This document shows, one piece after another, positions 31,491 through 41,730 of a DNA stretch of 64,000 bases. The stretch comes from Warburgia ugandensis (lineage: Eukaryota > Streptophyta > Magnoliopsida > Canellales > Canellaceae): assembly GCA_035236585.1 (NCBI GenBank), contig CP141126.1, forward strand, positions 7,019,001 to 7,083,000. Direction: 5' to 3'. Position 1 is the first letter of the stretch; every line of letters begins with the position of its first letter. Made by a program: the position numbers and the translations under genes. The notes under the pieces are model-generated. The model made no database searches. It was not told the DNA's origin and worked only from the letters and a program-made list of their open reading frames with translations.

Positions 31491-34400
31491 TCATTCACTT
31501 GATCCAGCTTCTATTGTGGACTTATCAACAGATTTTTCAGAGGTCACTGGAGATCTCTTAGGACTAGCACCGGCAGAGACCTTCACCTTGGCTGGTCTTA
31601 GAAGCCTATCACCAAGAACAAACCCACGATGTACTTCTTGGATAACAATACCTTCTTTGAACACATCAGACTCCTCCCGCGCCACAGCCTCATGAACCTT
31701 GATTACAAGAAAAGTGCAGAAATATCTCTTAATATTCAACTAAAAGGCAAAAACGAGCCACCAAGAATTCTATTGGCAATGTATGTAGTCTGTGAATAGC
31801 ATAGCTCAATAACAAAGGTCAGACAAAATAATAACAGATACCAGCACAATCCAGGCTATCCAGTGAGTAGATAACTTGTATCAACACAAACAAAAGAACT
31901 TACCTATTCCTTCTAAAACTCAGGAATAACATCATTCAGCATCATTGATGTCTGCATTATGGAATAAACATCTGAACTTTCTCATATGTGATATGTAGAA
32001 GGCCTAGTTCCCCTTACACACTGTCCTCTCCCTAATAGATTAACCTGGTCTACTGAGATGGGTTATTGCAAAAACTAAACCAAATGAATTAATCAGTGCA
32101 AGAAGCATATTGCTCTCTGACAGTAGTGCAACTCTTCCTTGTAGTGGAGAGTAGATCACCGTAGACAAGCTCTAGAAAAAACAACATATTTTCACATTGT
32201 TTTACAAAGCAAGTATCTATCTAAATCCAACTCGAAAGAGAGAGAACAAAAAAGTGCCAAAGATAGCTGTATCACTCTTAAATTTAAACATACTTCCAAC
32301 AATATCCATCAAAATAAGTGATCATTACTGGTTTATCAAAAAATGCATAACCTATTATCAGAGCCAATTCCTCAATTTTCGAATATTGAACAAAATCACG
32401 CATGAGCAGTCCCAGGCCCTGATCACCCAAGAGAAGGCTCCTTGCACTGCTGCTCTAGAAGATCTTCATCAAAGGCATTACATTGTAACTGGATAATCTT
32501 TCAACATTTAAATGCAAATTTCTTCACACTCAATTATTTGCAACTTCAATTTTATGATATTGTAATTTAACGTGCCTGCCTGTGAAACCATCATACCGGT
32601 AGTCCAGCATAAAAAATGTTCAAGTGCCACCACCAACCCTGGCCCTTCCCATCCCTTTTGTTGTGATAAATAATTATAGAAGTTTAAGTGAGAGCCAAGC
32701 TTGGTTATATATGACTAATCACCATATGATAGAAGTTATTTGGCATTCTATCTTCTGTTATTTCAAACTGTAACCATGATGAGGACTAAGGGCTTATCAT
32801 AAGTCACATCAGAGGTGACAAAGTTGCAACCATGTTAAAGGATCGGCATTAGATGCTTATTTAGTTCAAGAAAAACAACCTAAACTAAGTCATTATCCAG
32901 CAAATTGTTCTTTCCCGCTAGATAGTGTTTCCCAACAGTCTTATGTTTTTTGCCATTTCTCAAGGAAACAGATGAGCTGGTCAAAAGTTCTACAAGAACT
33001 ATTTTCTTGAAAGCTTTTTGGGAGATTACTCCACCTGTGGTTCCAAAAGGTTGTTACCTTTAGCCAACTTGAAGGTGATGTGCTCAATGTATGTTTTATT
33101 TTCTCAAATTTCATTACGGTGATAATTTGCACAACCTTCTGCCAGAGCATTTTCCCATGAAAATTTGTTGTTATTGAATAAGGCACACTGCATGATTGAA
33201 CTTTGTTAGTCGCACATGATTCCAGGCTCCAAACATAAGTCCAGTTTGGTTAAACCATCCACGGCATCTCTTTTTGTTGCAATCTTGTTTAGATGGTCGA
33301 GTTTAAACAAGCTCTATGTGCATCCAAAAAGTGACTTGAAATTTTGTCAGTTACAAGGTTAGGCAGATAACCGACATCAAAAGAAAAGGGAAAACAGTAT
33401 CACTATCATCATAAATTAATTACAGAAACTCTCATCATCATCAAGACCTTATCCCAATTAGGGGTCAGCCACATGAATCTTGTTCTTCCATTCCACTCCC
33501 TTAAGTATCATAACTTCATTTAGTCCCAAAGTTTTTAAATCTTTTCTCACAACTTCTATCCAGGTTCTTTTGGGCCTTCCCCTTGCCCTTTTGCAGCCAT
33601 CAATTTGGATTGCTCACTCCTAACTGGTGTCATTTTTTGTCTCTGTTGGACATATCCAAACCATCTAAGTTTAATCTCTCTCATCTTGTTACCTATTGGT
33701 GCTATTCCTAAGTTTCCCCACATGTTTTCATTTCTAATTCTATCCTTTCTTGTCTTGCCACTCATCCATCTCAACATTCACATTTCCACTACGCTCATCC
33801 TATGTACATGTTATTCCTTAACTGCCCAACATTTTGATCCATAGAGCAAGGCTGGCCTTATAGCTATCCTATAGAATTTTTCTTTTAGTTTAAGTGGCAC
33901 CCTCTGATCACACAAAACTCTAGAGGCGAATCTCCATTTATTCCAACCCACATGGATTCTTTGGGTAACCTCCATCTCAATCTTTCCGCTCTCATGAAGT
34001 ATCGATCACAGGTATCATAAGTATTCTTTTAAGGGGACTTCTTGGTTATTAGTCTTTACCGGTGCTCTACTCCCACAACTTTCCTTGCTAAAATTGCATT
34101 CTATATACTATGTCTTAGTTCGGCTAATTTTAAATCCTTTAGATTCTAATGCATCTCTCCATAACACTAGCTTTGTGTTTATGCTCTTCATTGTCTTATC
34201 AATCAAAACTATATAATTTGCAAATAACATGAATCACGAAATCTCCTAGTGCAAATGTTTTGTAACTCATCTATAATCAACGTGAAAAGGTATGGGATTA
34301 ATGCAAATCCTTGGTGTAATCATATAGTGATAGGAAAATTATTGATTTCTTCGCTAGTGGTCCCAACGTTTGTCAGCACTCTGTCATAAATATCCTTAAT

Positions 34401-37400
34401 TATGTCTATATACACTCGTGAAACCCGTTTCTCACCCAAGGTCCACCATATTAAATCTCTAGGGACCCATTGTGGAAGACCTTCGTCATCTCTCTATATT
34501 TCTCTATTAATTGTCTAATCAAGAAATGACTTCCATGGTAAACGTCCCAAGCATAAAACCAAACTGGTTCTCCGACCCACTTATCTCATATCGTAGGAGG
34601 CAATTCTGTAAATTACACTTAAAAACGAAAAAGAACGAAAACGCAGGGGGCTGTTTTGATAACAGCACCCTCTGTCTTCTTCCTCTCGATTTCTCCAGAA
34701 ACCCCAGTTTCCAGAGGTTTCCACCACCGCCAATGGCGGCACCGCCATTGGCAGCACCGCCATAGTAAGGCTATAAAAAGCCCCTATTCCCTCCTCTTCG
34801 AATCAAGATTTTTTCGACCATTTGAGGCTGGGGTTTTCGGCAAAAATCGGAAAACCCCTCCCCGTATGTCTCCTTTATTCTTATAAATTAGTATAACATA
34901 ACTCTTCCTCCATTCATTCAGCATTTACTTTAATTTTGCAATCTTGTTAAACAACTTTATCAATCAAACTACTCTAATATCTCCTATATACTTCCAAACC
35001 TCTATCAGTATACCATCGGGCCCCAAGGCCTTATCTGATTTCATCTTTTTCAATGCCTCTTTCACTTCAGGTATTCTAATCCTACGATCATATGTAATGT
35101 TCATTGTTATTTGCGTTTATGATACTTTAAAATCCTTATATTCTCATAATTGTCATTTAGCAATTTTTTAGAGTAACTTTCCTATTTTTATTTGATCTCA
35201 TCATCTTTGACTAGTACCCTTTGTTCATCACTTCTAATACACTTAGTGTGGTCTAAGTCCTTACTCTTCTTTTTCCTTACTTTTGCAAGTTTAAACACAT
35301 CTTTCTCACAATCCCTTGATCCTAATGTATTATAAAGATCATCATATGCCTTTAGTTTACCCTCACTTACTAGTCTCTTAGTAACCTTTTTAGCATTCTT
35401 ATATTGCTCAAAGTTGTCGTATTTTTAGTCCTCTGCCATGCTTTAAAACATACATATTTCTCTCTAATAACTTTTGGCACTTTTTTGCTCCACCATCAAG
35501 TTTCCTTTGTTGATTGCTTTTTACCTTTAGATACTCCTAGGACATCTTTTGCCACTTTCTTAGTGGACATGGCCATCTTAGTTCACATGATGTTTACTCC
35601 TGTTTCATTGTTTCAATTTTCTTTTACTATCAACTTGTTTGTAAATGCTGCTATTTTCTCTCCTTTTAAGTTTCAACACTTAGTTTTTGGCATTTATTAA
35701 GTTCATTTTCTTTCTTCCATGCTTTAATGTAGCTATCCATGATCATTAGTTTATGTTATGAGGTTAGACTCTCATCGGGTATCACCTTACAGTCCTTATA
35801 CATTGATCTTTCAGTATTCATAAGTAGGAAAAAGTCTATTTGCCTTTTATATGATCTGCTTTTAAAGGTTATTAAGTGTTCTTCCTTCTTCTCAAAGTAT
35901 GTGTTTGCTATAGCTAGGTTTTATGTTAATGCAAAATCAAGTGTAACCCATCTCATTTCTGTCTCTAATACCATACCCTCCATGTACCCTATCATATCAT
36001 TCCTTTTCTTTTCCTAAATGACATTAAAATCTACACTTATAAATATCCCCTCTGTGTTGGAAATGTCTTGCATGACTCCCTCCATATCTTTCCGAAATTA
36101 TCTTTTAATTCTATCTTCTAACCTACTTGTGGTGCATATGCACTTATAATATTTATGATCTTCTCTCCTAAAACAAGTTTCATTAGTATAACTCTATCAT
36201 TGGTTCCTTTATTGTCTATAACTTTTATCTTTTAATTCTTTATCTACCACTATCCTTACGTCATTTCTATTATTTTCCTTTCCTATGTACCAAAGCTTAT
36301 ACCCACTAATTTCTCTAGTTTTAGCCAACTTGGTTTCTTGGATACGAATGATGTTGACCCCTCTACGTTTCATAGTATTCACCAACTCTAGACTCTTACA
36401 TGTAAATGTGCTTATATTTCATGTAACAATATGAATCTTATTCTCTTAGCCTAGCTTATTTACCCACGCACTTATCTAACAGCCTAGGAACCCATGCATA
36501 CTTTCCACTGCAACTGGGTTGTGATGCAGTGCGTTGCTTCTAAGGGAATACGCTAATAGCCCTTGCCTATTTTTTACTACCCACAGGATCTAATGTCGCG
36601 CGTCGGATCCGGAAGAATGCCTTAACAGCCCTTGACCATTTTCCACTACATTCTAGCTAGCACCTGACGCAAAACCCTCCTCCTTCTTCTGGGCTTGAGA
36701 CTGGCAGTAACGGAGTTTAGTTACGGAAATTAAAAAATAAAATTCAAAACTTTGGATAAACATTTTCAAAAGACATTATTATGCTAGTGAAGAAGGGGAC
36801 CCTTGGTGCATTGATAGAGTTGTCGTCGTGTGACCTTGAAGTCACAGGTTCGAGGCGTGGAAATAGCCTCTAGCAAAAATGCAAGATAAGGCTGTATACT
36901 ATAGACCCTTTATGGCATGCTCCTTTCCCGGATCCCACATGAGCGAGAGCTTCGTGCACTGGGCTGCCCCATTATTGTGCTAGTGAGATGCGAAGCCTAA
37001 ACTCACCAAGGAACATAATTGTCCACTGGCCAACATGTTCACCATTTTATACTTCTAAGAAACTATTGTGACAAGATTCATAATAAAATCATGTTCTTAT
37101 AAGGATTAAAACCTTTTAAGCAAAGGTTATACAAACAACACTAAATAAAAATTACCTTTTCTTGAGTTATAAATGCTTGGTAAAAACTTGACTAAGTAAT
37201 AGAAAAAAGTATAGTATAGAGTTGGTCTGATGATCGAGATAATCCTAACCAGCCCAAGATTCTAGCAAACAGTGCTGGAAACCATCCCTTGCCAACTTGG
37301 CAGCAAATTATTTTCCAACCTTGGACATGGTAAACATGAACACGTTTACCAGCAGTTGAATCTTTAGTCTTCTATCCTTTCAGTAAGAGGAAGGTAATCC

Positions 37401-40056
37401 TCCTCTCAAAAGGAAAAGAAATTTTAAAAAAATTAACAGTAATCTTCCATCTTTGTCAGGGGATGGTCTTATATTTGTAGAATCGCCACATTCATTGAAG
37501 GTTACAAATAAATTAAAAAAACATTAACAGTAATCTTCTATCTTCGTCAGTTGATGTTCGTACATTTGTAGAATCGCCTCATTTGTTGAAGGTTACTTTG
37601 CCATTATCTCCAATGTCTAACCTCACTACATACAGCTTAAACCTCAGCATCATTTCAGTCAGCCACGTGAAGCAGCTTTGAATTACCCAGCTGACTATTC
37701 CCTCATGATTTCTAAAACCTAAAAACTTGGACCCACGGCAATCTTTTTCATTTTCTTCTCTAGTGATTTAAGTTACACAATCTTCTTAAACAAACCGTTG
37801 GCCAAAATAAACAGTATCTATGTCTACTCTGCAACCTAAGTTGGGGCTCTTACAAATAACAACTGCAAAAGCTTTAATAATGCAGGTGTGGTGTCTGAAT
37901 TCCAAATCTTTTGAGAGGACAAAATTATAATTTCTTGAGATTTATAAATTTATATAAGGTAATAAATTAATATGAAAATGAGTTTCTAGCTAAATAAATT
38001 AATTCTGAGATTATATGCAAACTTGTATCATAACTGTAAAGAAAGTGTACAAATAGCCAACTATGGAATAGGCAAACTAAAGGAACGGCTTACACTTTTA
38101 TTATACCAAAATAGCAACAAAACCAATGTGAACACACAACTGGTTGCAAGAGATCCACTTACCGAAGGACTGTATGGCTTGCCTACTGTCTCTACCACAG
38201 ACACATTCAAACTTCTCAAGATCTCCACGAATTGCTTGTATATACCCTGATAACTTGTGTTGATCTTTTTCTCTTTTTCTGTTCCTGGCTTAATCTGTTG
38301 CTTAACTCTCTCAAAACTGTCCACCACGAGTAACAGGCTTTCCATCAATTCTCCTTTGGCATCAGATGTCACTGTTACTCGGTCATTCTCTGAGCGCTTT
38401 CTAAAATTATCAAGGTCAGCCTTCAAGAGCAGAAATTTATCTTTCCCAGATGTTAAATCTGCTGATAACTCTGTAACTTTCTGGAGCAATTCATTCTTTT
38501 CATTTTCAACATTACAAATCATTGCCTCTATGTCAGAAATAGTCTTTCCTTCTCCATCTGGAAGAGCCTCCCTGTAAACTTGAATAAGGGTCTTCATAGG
38601 AGGCTGCTGGTGCTGACCTACATCAGCCGCTTGCTTTTTGTTATCAATAAGAGCATCTCCTTCCCCTTTTTCTACCTAAAAATATTAGAGCACAGTAAGC
38701 AACAGATTTTCTACCAGGAAAAACCATTACTAAAGCAGTTAGGAGAATGCAATACTTGATCAAGTAGATTACGAACAAAATTCTGTATGACATCATGTGA
38801 GAGAAAATAAAAGCTTCCAACACTGCAGGGTTCTTCATTGTAACAGAACAACTACCAACATAACACAGTTCTTCAAAAGACATATAAGTAGAGGAAACAA
38901 ACGCAATGCACTTCTTTTTTGGGCACCGAATTAGATAATAATTCTTCTAGAAATAATTTTGCACGGTTACAAATATGGATAAGCCTCAAATTTCACTTAC
39001 AACTGGCCTAGGCATTCACTGGACCGTCAAATAATGATGGCCAAATCTGAACTGATGCTGACAGATTTGGTACATTTGCAGCAGCATGAGCAAGGCTAGC
39101 AACCACTATGGGTTCCATACCATTTTCGAGTGCTAATTATGCTGGAATGGGCTAAAAGACTAGAATCCTAATTCTCCTTTTTGGGCTTCTACTCTCACAT
39201 AAAGTTCTTGTTTCAACAATTCAAAAGTGGGAGAAGGCTTCTTACAGTCGATACTACTGGTCAACAAAATGACACTCTACAAAGGCAATCTGAAATCAGA
39301 CAAGGGTAGCATCTCTATTTTTCATGCATGACATTTTGCATTACACTATTAGCCCTATCCCAACTTGTAATAACAAAGCAAACTGCTTTATCTGAGGATA
39401 CAGCTCACATTATGGGATGACCAGATACAGTTATAGAAAAGCAAATAGCCCAAGTTTCTCATCATTATTTCAATAAATTTAACTAGAGAATGAGGTGCCA
39501 AATAGAAGTGGAAAAAAATCAGTATTCGTGGATAACTTAATCCACAGTTTGTCATCCCGTGCCAAACAGGCTCATTGAGCCAATCTAACAATTGCTACCG
39601 AGCAAGAAGCGGTACAGAAAAAATTACACTAGCCATATAACAGCATGAATTCTTCGGAAATTCCACTAGAATGACATGCAGAATTCGATTGTCCAATAAA
39701 GAAGCAACATATAAAGATATTTCAAATTAGAAAAACAAGCACTTTAGAGTGATTTTGGAACAGAAATTCAGTTCATTGTTTCACAGCAAGATTCGAGAAG
39801 GTAATTCATAGGAAAGTAAACATTTCGTAAACCAGAAACATACCTTGGAATCAGATTCTGCATTGTCGATAGCTTTGAAGGCGGGCCGGGAATGCCTGGG
39901 AAATCCAAGATTGGATTTGCAGCAGAGAAAATTTTGGGAGGTTTCGAAGGTAAGCATTACACGTGGCTGGCGTTTTAGGGTTTTGGCGGGCATTCGGATT
40001 GTGGAAAGGCGAGTAGACGCGACAGAGAGCGAGTGGTTGGAGAAGGCAACCGCCAT
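31491..40056 (-). CDS. CGE: Chloroplast GrpE co-chaperone (3 exons, 310 aa)
   Basis: Nucleotide-exchange factor for stromal Hsp70. Coding exons in reading order: 40056-39844, 38675-38163, 31697-31491, all phase 0 and with GT-AG introns. Residues 1 to about 60 look like a chloroplast transit peptide ([18 protein letters not shown], rich in S/T/R). A helical, coiled-coil-like stretch follows from about 98 ([12 protein letters not shown]), with the GrpE core [14 protein letters not shown] at about 154-167 and [14 protein letters not shown] after it. The C-terminal beta domain has HEAVAREES and [16 protein letters not shown]. The plastid type is favoured over mitochondrial Mge1 by the [11 protein letters not shown] and [14 protein letters not shown] stretches. 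An in-frame ATG at 40092 would add 12 residues; 40056 was chosen because MAVAF starts like a transit peptide. The usual FDP before the last exon is YSP here. Intron 2 is 6.5 kb and TE-filled. Confidence 0.92.
33431..36710 (-). mobile_element. Near-full-length, decayed RTE-type LINE in GrpE intron 2
   Basis: Lies in the same orientation as the host gene. Reading the minus strand, the endonuclease region appears near 36400-36250 ([24 protein letters not shown]-like), then the pre-RT and RT region ([10 protein letters not shown] near 35020, LTKLFNK near 34950, [12 protein letters not shown] near 34520), then [16 protein letters not shown] near 33690. The 3' end is CTTGATGATGATGAG at 33431. Many stops and shifts interrupt it. 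Total span is about 3.3 kb, normal for RTE. A ~300-bp unrelated segment replaces the part between 34590 and 34900. Confidence 0.85.
34590..34900 (+). mobile_element. Foreign segment inside the LINE, with TATA box and GCCATTGGCGG palindrome
   Basis: LINE coding homology stops near 34580 and resumes near 34910, and the conserved stretch of about 150 bp between them is missing. The replacement contains nested inverted words CCGCCAATGGCGG and CCGCCATTGGCAG (34729-34762), a TATAAAA box at about 34772, and a C-rich leader-like stretch to 34865. It could be an LTR or TRIM fragment or another promoter-bearing insert. No termini or target-site duplication were found. Its GC content is visibly higher than the LINE around it. 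Confidence 0.5.
36791..36970 (+). mobile_element. Au-type SINE with 16-bp target-site duplication, in GrpE intron 2
   Basis: Head AAGGGGACCCTTGGTGCATT, B-box region AGGTTCGAGGCGTGG, body ATGCAAGATAAGGCTG and end GTGCACTGGGCTGCCCC. It is flanked by ATTATTATGCTAGTGA (36775-36790) and ATTATTGTGCTAGTGA (36971-36986), a 16-bp duplication with one mismatch. It is antisense to the host gene and sits next to the 5' end of the LINE. Confidence 0.93.
37432..37596 (+). repeat. 91-bp tandem duplication in GrpE intron 2
   Basis: Copies begin ATTAACAGTAATCTTC at 37432 and 37523 and each ends GAAGGTTAC (37505 and 37596). They are about 85% alike by eye. No function is implied. Confidence 0.75.
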
Positions 40057-40324
40057 CGTTAAACACAATCTCGCTGCCCAATTGCTGAACACACTCTCAG
40101 TCTACCCTCTCTGGACTTCGGAGCATGGGAGGTGCTTGACCCCCTTTAAATTCAGCTAGACCGTCCGATCTGCGTGATTTCAATTCTGGAGCGATGAACG
40201 GTCAAGATCTGTCTCTGGGAGGATACTACTAGAATTGCAGGGCTGTTAGGGTTAACGAATATGGAATTGAACAATCTGGGCCCTGACTGTATTCGTGCCA
40301 TGAGTTTGCCATAAGTTTTCCTGC

Positions 40325-40376
40325 CGGCTAACACTTGACGCAAAACCTTCCTTGTATGGGCCTGAGATCCTGCCAA
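40325..40376 (-). mobile_element. Fragment matching the 5' end of the RTE LINE
   Basis: GCTAACACTTGACGCAAAAC, then GGGCCTGAGATCCTGCCA, corresponds to GCTAGCACCTGACGCAAAAC, then GGGCTTGAGACTGGCA at 36655-36705, the 5' end of the LINE in GrpE intron 2. It lies about 270 bp upstream of the GrpE start codon. It is unusual because RTE copies normally keep the 3' end. Confidence 0.55.
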
Positions 40377-40519
40377 TTGACTTATGGCAATGTTTAGCGA
40401 TTAAATTTTTAAATTTAAATTGAACACCAAGAAGTTTTTGAAACTTAAAATTTAAATTTACGGTTTGCAAAATCCATATATTCTTACCAAATTCAATGTA
40501 TATATGTGTGTGCATGAGA

Positions 40520-40685
40520 ACGGTAATTTCAGTAAGTAGTTGCAGGTGTAAAGTGCTGGTGACATTTGATTAACCAGAAAAAAGTTTCTAACTACCATTT
40601 ACTCTAACTTTTTTTGTTTTTTATATTTTTTCAACCAATCAAATGTTACCTGCTCCTTGCACCTGTGTGAAATAGCTGTTCTTTT
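40520..40685. mobile_element. CCAAT-containing foldback MITE, copy 1
   Basis: The left arm reads GTAATTTCAGTAAG, TTGCAGGTGTAAAGTG, GTGACATTTGATTAACC. The right arm, reversed, reads GCTATTTCACACAGGTGCAAGG, then AGGTAACATTTGATTGGTT. The core is T-rich and non-coding. It belongs to the same family as five copies at 59.3-61.35 kb, and lies about 470 bp upstream of the GrpE start codon. Confidence 0.75.
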
Positions 40686-41165
40686 ATGAATCAACTACCA
40701 GGTAGTAATACCATCAAAGAACCATGGGAAGTTGAAGAGATGCTAGAACCTCCTTATTATCATAATGGTTGATCCCAATTTCTTCAAGTTCAAGTAGGAG
40801 CACATGCTTTTGAGAGAGAAGAAGTGCACGCTCATTTTTTAAAGGTGGTGAAGCTTTGTTCTATATATCTAAGTCATTTATCATATTTGGAATAGCTTAG
40901 GTAGGCTAGAGATCAAATATCATATTCCTTGGATGCTTTTAGCTTATGTTTTTATGCTAAAAATGGTAATAATTTATTTTTGTTAATTTTTTAAAGGACC
41001 CATAACAAGTAGTTAGGAGTCAACATATGTCTAACATAGTTGGTCTTCTCCCTTGAAATATGCTTGGCTGCAAGCCAAGTTGCAACTTTCTCCTTTACCT
41101 AAGGATTAGATATAAAAGAGAGTGTGAGTGAGTGATTTTACTTTATAATTCTTCACTTGAACTAT

Positions 41166-41219
<54 letters not shown>

Positions 41220-41556
41220 AAGAGTAGCTGGATGATTCAAATGCATTGATTTATATTATATTCCTACTTTTATTATAAAAAACTGTTCATATAATTTTTT
41301 TTTAAATCATCATACATGAAAAAAAGAATGGCATGTACTTCTTCTCCACTCACGCCTACGGGAACTCCGGAAATTACATAACTTTCTCACATGTACATGC
41401 ACTCCTAAAAGTACCTCCAGGGACCATTACAGCAGATGGTCTCGGCCGCTGGTGGTTCCATCCTAGGAGTCTCAACTATTCGTCTAAAGGATCTCCGTCT
41501 TAATATAAGATCATATATTCAAATGTCTTTTTGAGTTGATGGTCCTCCTGCACAGT
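40686..41556. other. Intergenic; (AG)n microsatellite at 41169-41214
   Basis: No gene recognised. It contains a long uninterrupted GA repeat of about 23 units. Confidence 0.5.
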
Positions 41557-41730
41557 AAAGGGGCAGCTTAGGTGCACAAAGCTTTTGTCTATATGGGGTC
41601 CAAGGATGGGGCGAACCACAAGAGCCTATAATACGTAATGTTATCTTATATTTTTACAAGAGGTTGTTTCCAAGCCTTGAATCTGTGACCTCAAGGTCAC
41701 ATGAGGACAACTTTTACTGTTGCACATGGT
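41557..41730 (-). mobile_element. Au-type SINE
   Basis: Minus-strand copy. Plus-strand reading begins AAAGGGGCAGCTTAGGTGCAC and ends GACAACTTTTACTGTTGCAC. The tRNA-like part is reversed at CCTTGAATCTGTGACCTCAAGG. The head is slightly cut: the last bases GGGAGC are missing or changed. Confidence 0.83.

Noticed and set aside
33605-36017. Several plus-strand open frames inside GrpE intron 2
   Set aside because: They are antisense shadows of the minus-strand LINE.
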